A stretch of DNA of 64,000 nt from Actinomadura nitritigenes (GCF_017573545.1 NZ_JAGEOK010000002.1:248001-312000); one strand, 5' to 3'; shown: positions 8,831 through 17,107, counted from the first letter of the stretch. Numbers and translations: made by a program. The notes: generated by a model from the sequence alone, not told the origin.

Positions 8831-11101
8831 TCAGCCGGCCGTCCCTGGGGCGGGCCAGCCCTCCAGAGTGCGCCGCATTCCGGCGACGAACTGCTCACCG
8901 AGCCCCGTCAGCGCCCCGGACTCCTGAAGCGTGCGGACCGCCTCCAGCGTCTTGGGATACCAGTCGGCGAAATGCCGCCCCGCCTCGGCCGCCGTTTCCG
9001 GATCCCGGTCGTGCGTGCGCCGCCGCCAGAAGTCGGCGACCGCGATGTGCGCGTACGTGCCCTGCAGCAGCCCCTCCAGCGGGCGCGGGTCCCTGCGCCA
9101 GGGCGCGTGGTACAGGCGGTCGTCGCGGGCATCGTAGAGGTCGACGAAGTCGAGGACCGCGCCGAGCTTGACGTGCTGGAACTCGTGGAGGAGCAGGAGG
9201 CAGAGCATCTCCGGACGGGCGGGCAGCGCGATGCCGACCGACCCGAACGCGTCCCGCGCCGCCGAGCTGACGCTCCCGCCGTCCCGGGGAGCCTCCAGCG
9301 GGACGATGGTGGTGAGCGCCCCGGCGATCCCGGGCGCGTACTCCGCGTACTCCTTCTCCAGCAGCGTCCAGGCCTCCTCGAAGGACGCCTGCCATCGCGC
9401 GAACCCTTCGGCGCCGAGCCGCGCCGCCGCCGGGTGCTCGTGGCAGTCGCGATAAGGGTCGAGGTCGTCGAGCGCGACGGAGAACGTCCCGGCCTTCAAG
9501 TGCCGGACGGGTTCGAGCTCCCCGGCCGCGTCCACGTGCAGCGCGCCGTCGCGCACGCGGACGGTGGTGCTCTCCTTGCCGGCGACCGGATACCGGCCGA
9601 TCCCGGGGAGGTAGACCGCCCCGTCGCGGACGGCCACCGTGAGCTCGGCGCTCATCCCGGCGCGCCACGCGGCCGTGCAGGCGAGGGCGGCGAGCATTCC
9701 CTCGTCCGCCGCGGACGGCTCGGGCGGCGCAGACGGTTCGGACGGCGCACGGAGCCGGCGCACCGCCCACGCCCGCACGTACGGATGGGCCACCGCCGAG
9801 TCGAACGCCTCGGGGGCCGACTCCGCGACCCGGCGCAGCACGTCGAACGCGGCGGCCGGACCGGCGGCGCCGGCCTTCGCGACGAGGACCCGGCGGCCGA
9901 CCGCCTGGGCGCCGCGCAGCCGGCCGATCGCGTCCGGATCGCCGTACCCGGTGGCGAGCGACCGCAGCGCGGCGGCCGGCAGCGCGTGCGCGGGCCGGGC
10001 CGCGCGCCGCTGCACGTGCTCGATCACGGCGATCAGGTCCGGGCAGTAGACGCTCGGGTTGCCGAAGCCGGAGCCGTCACCCCGGTACCGGTGGGCGAAC
10101 AGCCCGCCGCCGCACGTGCCGACGACCGGGCATTCGCGGCACTGCGCGCACAGCGCCGCCAGCCCGCCGCGCCGCGCCTCGAGGCCTGGATGCCCGGCGG
10201 CCTCGTCGACAGCGTGGTGGAAGACGTCCATCCCGGTGGCGGGCGCGCCGTCGTAGGCCGTCTTCAGCGAGTCGGCCTGTTCGTAGCTCCCGTCGGTCTC
10301 GACGACGAGCACGTCGGCGGGCTCCAGGCCGAGCGACTCGGTGAAGCTGGCCCCGCCCCGCCCGGCGCTGACGATCGAGTCGAAGATCCGCACCGGCACC
10401 GGGCGCCCGGCGTCGAACCACCGGTCGGCGATCGCGATCAGCCAGTCGGCGTAGGCGGTGGCGGACGGGCGCGGCGGAGGCGCATCCCAGGTGTGGTGCG
10501 GCCACAGGAAGTCGATCGCGGGCGGGCGGTGCGCGACGAGCGCCTCGTACACCGCGATCGGGTCGTTGGCGACGTCGATGGTGCACAGCAGGCCGGAGAA
10601 CAGTTCCGGATATCGGCCGCGGAGCAGCCCGACGGCCTGCACGGCCTTGTCGTAGCTGCTCCGCCCGTCGCGGTACAGGCGGTGCCTGTCGTTCGCCGCC
10701 CGGTCGCCGTCCAGCGAGATGCCGACCTTGACGCCCTGCTCGCGGAACAGTTCGCAGAACCGGTGGTCGAGGAGCACGCCGTTGGTGTGCACCCGCAGGT
10801 CGACGTCGCACACGCCGCGCAGCGGCTGGCGCAGCGCGGCGATCAGGTCGCCGAGGCGGCGCGCACCGGCGAGTAGCGGCTCACCGCCGTGCAGGACGAC
10901 GGAGACCTCCGTCAGGCGGTGCGCCGCCGCGTGGTCGGCGATGCGCCGCGCCGTGCGCGCCATGGTCGCGACCGGCATTCCCGCCGGCCGCGCGCGCCAA
11001 CTCTGGTCGGCGTGCTCGTACACATAGCAGTGATCGCAGGCCAGGTCGCATCGCGCGTGCACCTTGAGCACGAACTGCCGCAAAGCGGTTGAGGAGGTCA
11101 T
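8831..11101 (-). CDS. fxsB: FxsB-family cyclophane-forming radical SAM/SPASM maturase with C-terminal HExxH domain
   Basis: A 756-residue maturase. The radical SAM cluster motif CxxxCxxC is at Cys18-Cys22-Cys25 (CDLACDHC), followed by LHGGEPLLAG and the SPASM cysteines in CAQCRECPVVGTCGGG (about 345-360). Characterised FxsB relatives install a three-residue cyclophane on the Phe of the FxS motif. From about residue 440 a second module ends in an HExxH motif, HEFQH at 639-643, with LLQGTYAHIAVADFW downstream. It resembles the HExxH-type peptide beta-hydroxylase domain fused to many FxsB proteins. The start lies 18 nt from the stop of precursor fxsA; no good ribosome binding site is visible. 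Confidence 0.92.
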   Translation of the reverse strand: MTSSTALRQFVLKVHARCDLACDHCYVYEHADQSWRARPAGMPVATMARTARRIADHAAAHRLTEVSVVLHGGEPLLAGARRLGDLIAALRQPLRGVCDVDLRVHTNGVLLDHRFCELFREQGVKVGISLDGDRAANDRHRLYRDGRSSYDKAVQAVGLLRGRYPELFSGLLCTIDVANDPIAVYEALVAHRPPAIDFLWPHHTWDAPPPRPSATAYADWLIAIADRWFDAGRPVPVRIFDSIVSAGRGGASFTESLGLEPADVLVVETDGSYEQADSLKTAYDGAPATGMDVFHHAVDEAAGHPGLEARRGGLAALCAQCRECPVVGTCGGGLFAHRYRGDGSGFGNPSVYCPDLIAVIEHVQRRAARPAHALPAAALRSLATGYGDPDAIGRLRGAQAVGRRVLVAKAGAAGPAAAFDVLRRVAESAPEAFDSAVAHPYVRAWAVRRLRAPSEPSAPPEPSAADEGMLAALACTAAWRAGMSAELTVAVRDGAVYLPGIGRYPVAGKESTTVRVRDGALHVDAAGELEPVRHLKAGTFSVALDDLDPYRDCHEHPAAARLGAEGFARWQASFEEAWTLLEKEYAEYAPGIAGALTTIVPLEAPRDGGSVSSAARDAFGSVGIALPARPEMLCLLLLHEFQHVKLGAVLDFVDLYDARDDRLYHAPWRRDPRPLEGLLQGTYAHIAVADFWRRRTHDRDPETAAEAGRHFADWYPKTLEAVRTLQESGALTGLGEQFVAGMRRTLEGWPAPGTAG

Positions 11102-11119
11102 TGTGCGAGATGACTATTG

Positions 11120-11299
11120 TCAGATATAGGAGTTGAACGCCGCGACGCGGACCGGATCCGACCCCTCCTCGTCCTTGTCGTCGATACGGGTCAGGCGGGC
11201 GGCGAGGCGGGCGGCCTCGGCGTCGGAGGCGAGGTCATCGAGCCCGAGTTCTTGCAGGTCAACGAGGTCCGGCGCGCCTTTGGCTTCCAGAAGGTCCAC
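11120..11299 (-). CDS. fxsA: FxSxx-COOH peptide precursor FxsA (59 aa)
   Basis: A short reading frame (GTG at 11297-11299, stop TGA at 11120-11122) placed directly before fxsB. It encodes 59 residues beginning MDLLEAKGAPDLVDLQELG and ending VRVAAFNSYI. The last five residues, F-N-S-Y-I then stop, exactly fit the FxSxx-COOH signature that names the family; the acidic Leu-rich N-terminal half looks like a leader. The Phe is the expected cyclophane site, with the link to the residue two positions later (Ser57) known from relatives. A GGAG lies 11 nt before the start. It is short enough for gene callers to miss. Confidence 0.9.
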   Translation of the reverse strand: MDLLEAKGAPDLVDLQELGLDDLASDAEAARLAARLTRIDDKDEEGSDPVRVAAFNSYI

Positions 11300-11325
11300 T
11301 TTGATCCATTCTCCAGGGTGATTAC

Positions 11326-11335
11326 GTTACGTAAC
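11326..11335. promoter_or_regulatory. 10-bp palindrome upstream of fxsA
   Basis: GTTACGTAAC is a perfect palindrome centred about 32 nt upstream of the fxsA start codon, inside the longer near-symmetric ATTACGTTACGTAACAAT. The position fits an operator over the transcription start of the fxs operon. The cognate regulator is not in this window. Confidence 0.35.
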
Positions 11336-11400
11336 AATGTTTGTACCGTAAGTCGTGCCGACGCTAGTCCGGGGCTACAGTCAGTCTTAGGTCAAGCAAA

Positions 11401-11458
11401 GTTTCATGAATGTAGCCTCCAAGTGACAGGTTTCATGAATGTAGCCTCCGAGTGACAG
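11401..11458. repeat. Two tandem 29-bp repeats upstream of fxsA
   Basis: Copies at 11401-11429 and 11430-11458 begin GTTTCATGAATGTAGCC and end GTGACAG. They differ at one base (A versus G in CTCCAAGTG/CTCCGAGTG) and abut with no spacer. A partial third copy (GTCCATGAATC) follows at about 11471. They lie 102-160 nt upstream of fxsA and outside any credible coding frame, a plausible activator site. Confidence 0.7.
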
Positions 11459-11612
11459 CTTTCGCAGGAAAGTCCATGAATCTGGAATGTTCAAGTAGGA
11501 CGCCTGCGCACGTGCCGCCGAGGCGCCACTGGCCGGGGCCGGACATGCGCTGGTACGTGGACTTGTGCACACAGAACTTGACGCATAACTCCACTCTGAT
11601 TCCACTCAAAGT

Positions 11613-12491
11613 GTGGAGGCACTGGCCGAAGCGGACTTCCCGCCACTTTTCCGGGTGGCCGACGCGAGCGCGGCCGACGGGCAGCACCGGCTGCTCACCG
11701 CGACCGCGCTCCGGCTGTCCGCGCTGCTCGCCGCCGCCGTGCTCGGTGCGTTCAGCGTGCCCGTCGGCCGCCTGGACGCGGCGGCCCTCCTCGCCGCGGC
11801 CGGGCTCGGCACGGCCCTGGTCATCGAGGTCTACCTGCTCACCGAGCGCCCCGACCGGCAGTGGTACGAGTCCCGTGCCGCGGCGGAGTCCGCCAAGACC
11901 CTCGTCTGGCGGTTCGCCGTCGCAGGCCAGCCGTTCGGTGCGGACACCGGCGACCGCGCCGCCGAGTCGCTGCTGCTGCACCGCTTCTCGGTGATCCTGG
12001 GCAACATGCACGCGGTCAGCGCCGACGGCGACGACGGCAGCCGGCCCCAGGTGACCGACGAGATGCGAGCGATGCGGGCGCGGCCGCTGGAGGAACGCCG
12101 GCGCGCGTACCGGACGGGCCGGATCCTCGACCAGCGCCGCTGGTACAGCCGGCGCGCGAAGGAGCACGGCCGCAGCGTCGCACGCTGGTCGCTGTTCCTC
12201 GCGTCCATGGAGGCGCTGGGCCTCGTCGCGGCGGTGCTGAACGCGGTCGGGGTGTTCGGCCTCGACCTGCCGGGCATCGCGGGCGCGGTCGCCGCGGGCG
12301 GTCTCGCCTGGGTGCAGACCCGGCAGCACCAGCAGCTCGCGACCGCCTACGGGATCGCCGCGCAGGAGCTCGCCGACATCTCCGCTCGCCTGCGATGGCC
12401 GGAGACCGAGGCGGAATGGGCGCACTTCGTGGACGAGGTCGAAGAGGCCATCTCCCGGGAACACACGCTCTGGTGGGCGTCCCACGTCTGA
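11613..12491 (+). CDS. DUF4231/SLATT-like four-helix membrane protein
   Basis: A 292-residue protein with two hydrophobic hairpins. One is near residues 25-75 (LTATALRLSALLAAAVLGAF and AALLAAAGLGTALVIEVYLL). The other is near 195-240 (SLFLASMEALGLVAAVLNAVGVFG and IAGAVAAGGLAWVQT). Between them is a long charged helical region with YESRAAAESAKTLVWRFAV, the signature of DUF4231 proteins, which belong to the SLATT class of putative pore-forming effectors. The partner gene 43 nt downstream codes for a SLOG-like protein, the pairing predicted for nucleotide-triggered effector systems. GTG start without a visible ribosome binding site. Pore function is inference. Confidence 0.75.
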   Translation: MEALAEADFPPLFRVADASAADGQHRLLTATALRLSALLAAAVLGAFSVPVGRLDAAALLAAAGLGTALVIEVYLLTERPDRQWYESRAAAESAKTLVWRFAVAGQPFGADTGDRAAESLLLHRFSVILGNMHAVSADGDDGSRPQVTDEMRAMRARPLEERRRAYRTGRILDQRRWYSRRAKEHGRSVARWSLFLASMEALGLVAAVLNAVGVFGLDLPGIAGAVAAGGLAWVQTRQHQQLATAYGIAAQELADISARLRWPETEAEWAHFVDEVEEAISREHTLWWASHV

Positions 12492-12534
12492 ACCGCCCAC
12501 CGCTCGCCCGCGAACGGCACACCGGAGGAAGCCC

Positions 12535-13044
12535 ATGCGGATCGCCATCACCGGACACCGGGACCTCGACGGTCCGACGGCCGCGCTGGTGCGCCGCGAG
12601 ATCCGCGCGCTGCTCGCGCCGTTCGCCGGTGACCTCTGCGGTGTCTCCTGCCTGGCCGCCGGGGCCGACCAGATCTTCGCGCGGGCCGTCCTGGAGCTGG
12701 GCGGGCGGCTGGAGGTCATCGTCCCCGCGAGAGGGTACGCCGCCGCGCTCGGCGGCCGCGCCCGGCGCGGGTTCGAGGACCTGGCGGCCCGCGCATCCGG
12801 CATCCGGTGGCTCGACCACTTCGCCCCCGGTCCCGGCCCCTACCTCGAGGCCGGCCTGGCGATGCTCGACCGCGCGGACCGGCTGATCGCCGTGTGGGAC
12901 GGGGCGCCGGCGCGGGGGCGCGGCGGCACCGCCGAGATCGTGGAGCACGCGCGCCGCCGGGGCATCGCCGTCGACGTCGTCTGGCCGGGCGGCGCCGTCC
13001 GCGCCCGCGTGACCGGGCCGGACGCGGTGGCGGACCGCGCGTGA
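12535..13044 (+). CDS. SLOG-like Rossmannoid nucleotide-binding protein
   Basis: A 169-residue protein starting MRIAITGHRDLDG, the GHRD-type first loop of SLOG/LOG-like proteins. LAAGADQIFARAVLELGG (about 42-60) and the acidic, Gly-rich DRLIAVWDGAPARGRGGT (about 115-135) follow and complete the fold's ligand pocket. SLOG domains bind or process nucleotides such as NAD or ADP-ribose derivatives. ATG start with GGAGGAAG before it. It sits 43 nt after the SLATT-like gene, probably in one transcript. I infer a sensor partner for that membrane protein; the ligand is unknown. Confidence 0.75.
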   Translation: MRIAITGHRDLDGPTAALVRREIRALLAPFAGDLCGVSCLAAGADQIFARAVLELGGRLEVIVPARGYAAALGGRARRGFEDLAARASGIRWLDHFAPGPGPYLEAGLAMLDRADRLIAVWDGAPARGRGGTAEIVEHARRRGIAVDVVWPGGAVRARVTGPDAVADRA

Positions 13045-13059
13045 CACGAGGAGCCCGTC

Positions 13060-13866
13060 CTACGCCGCGCCGCCGGGGCCGGCGGTGGTTCTTGGGGTGA
13101 TGACGGCGAGGCGGGCGCCGGAGGGGTCGGTCATCATCGCGTAGCGGCCCGGGCGGACGTCGGTCGGCGGGATGCGGACCGCCGCGCCGAGCTCGGCGGC
13201 GCGGGCGGCGGACGCGTCGCAGTCGTCCACCCAGAAGTACGGGATCCAGTGCGCCGGATACTGCGGCGGCCACCCGTGGTCCATGGAGACCATGCCGGCG
13301 AGGGCGCGGTCGCCCAGCTCCCAGTTCGTGTAGACGGAGCCGTGGTACTCGCACTCCACCGCCCGCCAGCCGAACACCTCGCCGTAGAAGCGCCGCGCCC
13401 TGCCGGTGTCGCGGCACGCGAGCTCCGCCCAGCACATCGTGGACGGGCGGTTGGCGGCGCCGAACTCGATGACGTTGCCGAGCCGCGCGACGCCGAAGTC
13501 CGCCCCCTCCGGGTCCATGCACAGCGCCATCGAGCCGAGCCCGGCGTAGTCCGCCGGCGGGGTCAGCTCCCGCCCGCCCGCGGCCTTCACCGCGTCGACG
13601 GCCGTCCGGAGGTCCTCCACCTTGAAGTAGCAGGTCCACGACGGAGGCTGGGAGTCGTCGGCGAGCCCCTGCATCCCCGCGACCTCCGGCCCCTGGACGT
13701 CGCCGAGGCTGAAGACGGTGTAGTCGCCGTAGTCCGGAAGGCTCAGCGTGTAGAAGGACCAGCCGAACAGGTCGCTGTAGAAGGCCCGGGCGGTCTCCGT
13801 ATGCGGGCTCGCCAGGTCGATCCAGCCCGGCCACCCGGGAACGGGTTTCGCCGGCGCCGGCGCCAT
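13060..13866 (-). CDS. VOC (glyoxalase-like) family protein, tandem copy 2
   Basis: A 268-residue protein with two VOC modules. The first contains GWPGWIDLASPHTETARAFYSDLFGW, the second TMCWAELACRDTGRARRFYGEVFGW, each followed by a beta-hairpin pair and an HWIPYFWVDDCDA block. Such double-VOC proteins are widespread in actinomycetes and of mostly unknown substrate. Its start codon overlaps the stop of the neighbouring VOC gene (TGATG), so the two are translationally coupled. The pair looks like a local duplication. Confidence 0.9.
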   Translation of the reverse strand: MAPAPAKPVPGWPGWIDLASPHTETARAFYSDLFGWSFYTLSLPDYGDYTVFSLGDVQGPEVAGMQGLADDSQPPSWTCYFKVEDLRTAVDAVKAAGGRELTPPADYAGLGSMALCMDPEGADFGVARLGNVIEFGAANRPSTMCWAELACRDTGRARRFYGEVFGWRAVECEYHGSVYTNWELGDRALAGMVSMDHGWPPQYPAHWIPYFWVDDCDASAARAAELGAAVRIPPTDVRPGRYAMMTDPSGARLAVITPRTTAGPGGAA

Positions 13867-14666
13867 CAGGGCTCCGCCGGGCCGCCGCCGCCCGGCGCGA
13901 TCACGGCCAGGCGCGCGCCGACGGGGTCGGCGAGGACCGAGTACCGGCCCGGCTCGATGTCGGTGGGCGGCAGCAGGACGCGGCCACCGAGCTCGCATGC
14001 CCTCGCGGCCACGGCGTCGCAGTCCCCGACCCAGAAGTACGGGATCCAGTGCGGGTCGGCCTCGTACCCGTTCCTGCGCAGGTCGCCGATGTCGACGATG
14101 CCTCCGAACGACCAGCCGTCCAGCTTCAGGTTCGTGTACGGGGAGTAGTACCGGCGCTCGACCGCCTCCCAGCCGAAGACCTTGCCGTAGAAGCGCCGGG
14201 CCTCGTCGACGTCGTGGCAGGCCAGCTCCACCCAGCACATCGCGCCTGGCTCGTCGACGACGCCGGCGCCCTGGAGCCCGCCCGGCGTCCAGAGCGCGAA
14301 GTCGGCGCCCTCCGGGTCCGCGCACAGCGCCATCTCGCCGAGGTCGGCGACGCGCATGGGCGACACCAGCTCCTGCCCGCCCGCGGCCTTGACCGCCTCG
14401 ACCGTGGCCGGGACGTCGTCGGTGCGGAAGTACACCGACCAGGACGGCGGCTGCGCCTCGTCGGCGAGCCGCTGCATCCCGGCGACCTCGGGGCCCTGGA
14501 CGCCGCCCAGGGTGAAGATCTCGTAGTCGTCGTACTCCGGGACGGTCAGCGTGTACACGTACCACCCGAACAGGCTGCAGTAGAAGTCCCGGGACGCCTT
14601 CACGTCGGGGCTCGCGAGTTCCGCCCAGGACGGTCGCCCAACGGCGTGTCCGGTCACTTCGGGCAT
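13866..14666 (-). CDS. VOC (glyoxalase-like) family protein, tandem copy 1
   Basis: A 266-residue paralogue of the next gene on this strand, with the same two-module layout: RPSWAELASPDVKASRDFYCSLFGW in module one and AMCWVELACHDVDEARRFYGKVFGW in module two, then PHWIPYFWVGDCDAVAARA. The metal-ligand positions of classical glyoxalase cannot be assigned safely by eye. ATG start at 14666; the stop overlaps the start of the second copy by one base. Function unknown; resistance or small-molecule binding proteins belong to the same superfamily. Confidence 0.9.
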   Translation of the reverse strand: MPEVTGHAVGRPSWAELASPDVKASRDFYCSLFGWYVYTLTVPEYDDYEIFTLGGVQGPEVAGMQRLADEAQPPSWSVYFRTDDVPATVEAVKAAGGQELVSPMRVADLGEMALCADPEGADFALWTPGGLQGAGVVDEPGAMCWVELACHDVDEARRFYGKVFGWEAVERRYYSPYTNLKLDGWSFGGIVDIGDLRRNGYEADPHWIPYFWVGDCDAVAARACELGGRVLLPPTDIEPGRYSVLADPVGARLAVIAPGGGGPAEP

Positions 14667-14783
14667 AGTCCGGCCTTCGGAGCGCGCATATCCACCACGT
14701 TATGGGCGGGCGTGCCATCGTCACGGACGCGGCGATTCCCCGATACCCCAAAGACCACCCAAAAATGCCCCAACCAGGCGCGT

Positions 14784-15341
14784 CTAGACGCTCACCACGT
14801 CCTGCAGCAGGCCCCACACGAAATGCGCCACGTACGACGACCCGTCCGGCGCGGTGAAGCCGACGTGCCAGCGGCTCGGCGCGTCACCGTCCTGGTGCGC
14901 CGCCCCGTCCCACCGGGCCGCCAGATCGCCGACCACGCACGTCCACGGGGCGAGGTCGTCGACGGTCCGCAGCTCCGGCACCGGCGATCCCGGCTCCCGG
15001 ACGAGCCACTCCTGCGCCACCGACCCGTCCGGCGCCATCGTGATCTCGAACCGCAGGCCGGGCCACAGCGGGAACGGCGGCCACGACGCCACCTCGCACA
15101 CGACGTCGCCGACGCGCCGCGCACCGGCGTCCGCGGGCGGGCCGAGGACGGCCTCGTAGCGGCGGCGCCCGCGCGGGAACGTCCGGGACCGCAGGATCCG
15201 CTGCCAGCGCGCGTTGACCTCGCGCATCTCGGTGCGCGAGGAGTCCAGCGCGCGCACCGCGTCCTCGACGAGGCCGGGCTGGTAGTCCGCCATCCGGCGC
15301 AGCAGCACGAGCTGGAACTCGCGCCGCGCCAACCCCTTCAC
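14784..15341 (-). CDS. Hypothetical protein
   Basis: A 185-residue soluble protein with no family I recognise. It has an Arg-rich N-terminal helix (MKGLARREFQLVLLRRMADYQPG), a middle with strand-like segments (VGDVVCEVASWPPFPLWPGLRFEITMAPDG) and a Trp-rich C-terminus (RWHVGFTAPDGSSYVAHFVWGLLQDV). No signal peptide or membrane segment. GTG start at 15341. It lies between the VOC pair and the esterase, all on the minus strand, but 117 and 67 nt gaps do not argue for one operon. Confidence 0.6.
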   Translation of the reverse strand: MKGLARREFQLVLLRRMADYQPGLVEDAVRALDSSRTEMREVNARWQRILRSRTFPRGRRRYEAVLGPPADAGARRVGDVVCEVASWPPFPLWPGLRFEITMAPDGSVAQEWLVREPGSPVPELRTVDDLAPWTCVVGDLAARWDGAAHQDGDAPSRWHVGFTAPDGSSYVAHFVWGLLQDVVSV

Positions 15342-15408
15342 GCGGCCACGCTACCGCCCGGCCCGGCACGTCCCGGGAAGAGGACGCCGCCGGCCGGCTC
15401 CGCGGGGA

Positions 15409-16674
15409 TCAGACCTTCTTCGCGCCGATCGCGGCCATGATGGCCGGCCAGCTGAGGTTGACCTCGCGGCGCCAGTACTTCCAGTTGTGCATGCCCGGGC
15501 CGTACAGGTGGGAGGTGATGGGGACGCCGGCGCGCTTGGCGGCGTTCACGAAGTTGACGTTCATCTGCCCGGCGAGGTCCTCGCCGACGCGTCCCGCGGA
15601 GCCGGCCGGGGTGTTCGGGTCGTCGTAGGGGCCAGGCTGGCCGTTGCCGGACGAGACGTAGACGCCGATGCCCTTGAGGTTGCGCACGTTGACGGTCGCG
15701 TCGTGCGCGTCCCAGTTCGACCGGTTGAAGATGGGGTCGCCCCAGATGGAGGTGCCCGCCTCCTTGTTCATCACGGTCAGCACCGCGGGCATGCCGGGCG
15801 CGGTGATGTTGAGGGGACCGCTGTAGGCGGCGGCGTACTTGAAGTACCCCCGGTGGCGCTCGGCGTAGGTGATGGAGCCCTGCCCGCCCGACGACAGGCC
15901 CATCGCGGCGCGCGACGGCCCGGCGTGGAAGTTGCCCTCCATCAGCGGGATGACCTCGGAGATGTGGAAGCTCTCCCACTCGGGGATGCCGCCCTTGCCG
16001 CCGTTCCACCAGTTGGTGTACGAGCCGTTCGAGCCGCCCTCGGGCATGACGACCATCGCGTTCCAGGCCTTCGCGACGTTCTCGATGTGGCCGTCATGGC
16101 TCCACGACGTGTACTTGTTGTTGCCACCGTGGAAGGCGTACACGACCGGGTAGGTCTTGGTGTCGCTCGCCTTCCACCCCTTGGGGACGAACACCCGCGT
16201 CTGCACGACCGCGCCGAGCGCCGGGGAGGCGATGCTGACGTCGAACTCCTGCGCGTTCACCTTCTTGATCGCGGTGATGGTGGCGCCGTCGGGGGCCTTG
16301 CGGTACTTGCCGCCGCCGACGCCGGGGGGCAGGTGCGGCTTCTTGCCGTGCGAGCCGTTGTTGGAGTCGGGGTCGTTCGCGGCGGGCGTGCCGCCGGTCC
16401 CGAACGGGTTGCCGCCGTGCGTCAGCGGCACGTTCGGGACCTTGATCGGCTTGCTCGCGGAGGGGGAGCCGCTCGGCGAGGGCGACCCGGTGACCTGCGT
16501 CGGCTGGGTCGGCGGCCCGAACGAGGGGATCGGCTGCGCGTTGCCGGCGGCCTCCGGCTTGCCCTTCGGCACCCCGACCCCGGCCTGGGCCAGCCCGACC
16601 ATGACGGCCGGAAGGATCACGGCCGCCGCCGCCGTCCCGGCGATGGCGATCTTCCTGTCGGTACGCTTCTTCAT
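15409..16674 (-). CDS. Secreted esterase of the Ag85/esterase D type
   Basis: A 421-residue exported protein. Lys/Arg-rich start MKKRTDRK is followed by a hydrophobic signal segment (IAIAGTAAAAVILPAVMVGLAQA), then about 100 residues of Pro/Ser/Gly-rich linker. The catalytic domain has VVYAFHGGNNKYTSW, VVMPEGGSNGSYTNWW and nucleophile elbow MGLSSGGQG. The family includes esterase D and mycolyltransferases (antigen 85). It is a clear paralogue of the esterase at 29017-30030, which lacks the long linker. The natural ester substrate is unknown; cell-wall or extracellular lipid esters are possible. Confidence 0.85.
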   Translation of the reverse strand: MKKRTDRKIAIAGTAAAAVILPAVMVGLAQAGVGVPKGKPEAAGNAQPIPSFGPPTQPTQVTGSPSPSGSPSASKPIKVPNVPLTHGGNPFGTGGTPAANDPDSNNGSHGKKPHLPPGVGGGKYRKAPDGATITAIKKVNAQEFDVSIASPALGAVVQTRVFVPKGWKASDTKTYPVVYAFHGGNNKYTSWSHDGHIENVAKAWNAMVVMPEGGSNGSYTNWWNGGKGGIPEWESFHISEVIPLMEGNFHAGPSRAAMGLSSGGQGSITYAERHRGYFKYAAAYSGPLNITAPGMPAVLTVMNKEAGTSIWGDPIFNRSNWDAHDATVNVRNLKGIGVYVSSGNGQPGPYDDPNTPAGSAGRVGEDLAGQMNVNFVNAAKRAGVPITSHLYGPGMHNWKYWRREVNLSWPAIMAAIGAKKV

Positions 16675-17107
16675 GGACTCCCCAGCCGATCAGACCGATC
16701 CGGACCGCGCGCCAGTCCCGGTCTTGCGCTCACTCGCCCGAAGAAACTACTGTCCCGGCAGTCACATCCGCAAGTATTGACAAAAATTACAATAATTCTC
16801 TCGGGTTCCGGCTCGTCCGAATGCCGGAGTCCGAACAGTCCGCCGTTTCCGGCGGCTTCCCGCTCCCCGCGAAAAACGTCGCCGCCCCTGCCGGCGCCCC
16901 GGCCGCTCCCGGCCGCTCCCCGCCGCCCCCGGTCGCCCGGCATCCCGGCTCCCCATCGAAACGCGCGCCTGCCGATCCGCAGGCCAGGGCTCGTCCGTGC
17001 CCGTGGGGCGCCGTCAGATTCTACGTAGCGATGAGAAAAATCGACGTCGTGTAGAGTTTGGAGCGAGAGGGGGCACCCGCCCCTTCCGAGGCCTCTCTGG
17101 AGGAGCA
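16675..17107. other. Divergent promoter region, esterase and SDR-TetR operon
   Basis: About 433 nt without a gene. An AT-rich patch (about 16775-16800, TATTGACAAAAATTACAATA) stands out against very high GC and probably belongs to the esterase promoter side. An 8-bp perfect palindrome CTACGTAG sits at 17021-17028. It is followed by GCGAT...ATCGA half-symmetries and TAGAG, about 80 nt before the SDR start; this could be the operator of the TetR gene in that operon. No credible small gene seen. Confidence 0.5.
17021..17028. promoter_or_regulatory. Palindrome CTACGTAG upstream of the SDR-TetR operon
   Basis: A perfect 8-bp palindrome inside TTCTACGTAGCGAT, with a weak mirrored arm ATCGACGTCGTGTAGA downstream (17040-17055). 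TetR-family genes usually control their own operon, and this is the most symmetric element before it. Assignment to the downstream TetR is inference. Confidence 0.3.

Larger units (their letters stand above)
11300..11612. other. Divergent intergenic region between fxsA and the SLATT-like gene
   Basis: About 313 nt with no gene. It holds the 10-bp palindrome GTTACGTAAC, two tandem 29-bp repeats, and an 8-bp palindrome TGTGCACA at about 11566. It is visibly less GC-rich than the surrounding coding DNA. Promoters for both flanking operons must lie here, but I could not fix confident -35/-10 pairs. The SLATT-like gene has no ribosome binding site before its GTG. Confidence 0.6.

Noticed and set aside
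8711..10876. 721-residue plus-strand frame opposite fxsB
   Set aside because: Antisense of a maturase with intact CxxxCxxC and SPASM motifs; the plus frame has no family features.
11117..11455. 112-residue plus-strand frame over fxsA
   Set aside because: It overlaps the precursor whose C-terminus exactly matches FxSxx-COOH; the plus frame has no ribosome binding site or motif and crosses the tandem repeats.
11401..11458. Possible CRISPR array
   Set aside because: Only two copies, directly abutting with no spacers; no cas genes nearby.
16777..16805. TTGACA as the -35 of a plus-strand promoter for the SDR operon
   Set aside because: No -10-like hexamer at 15-19 nt, and more than 300 nt from the SDR start.
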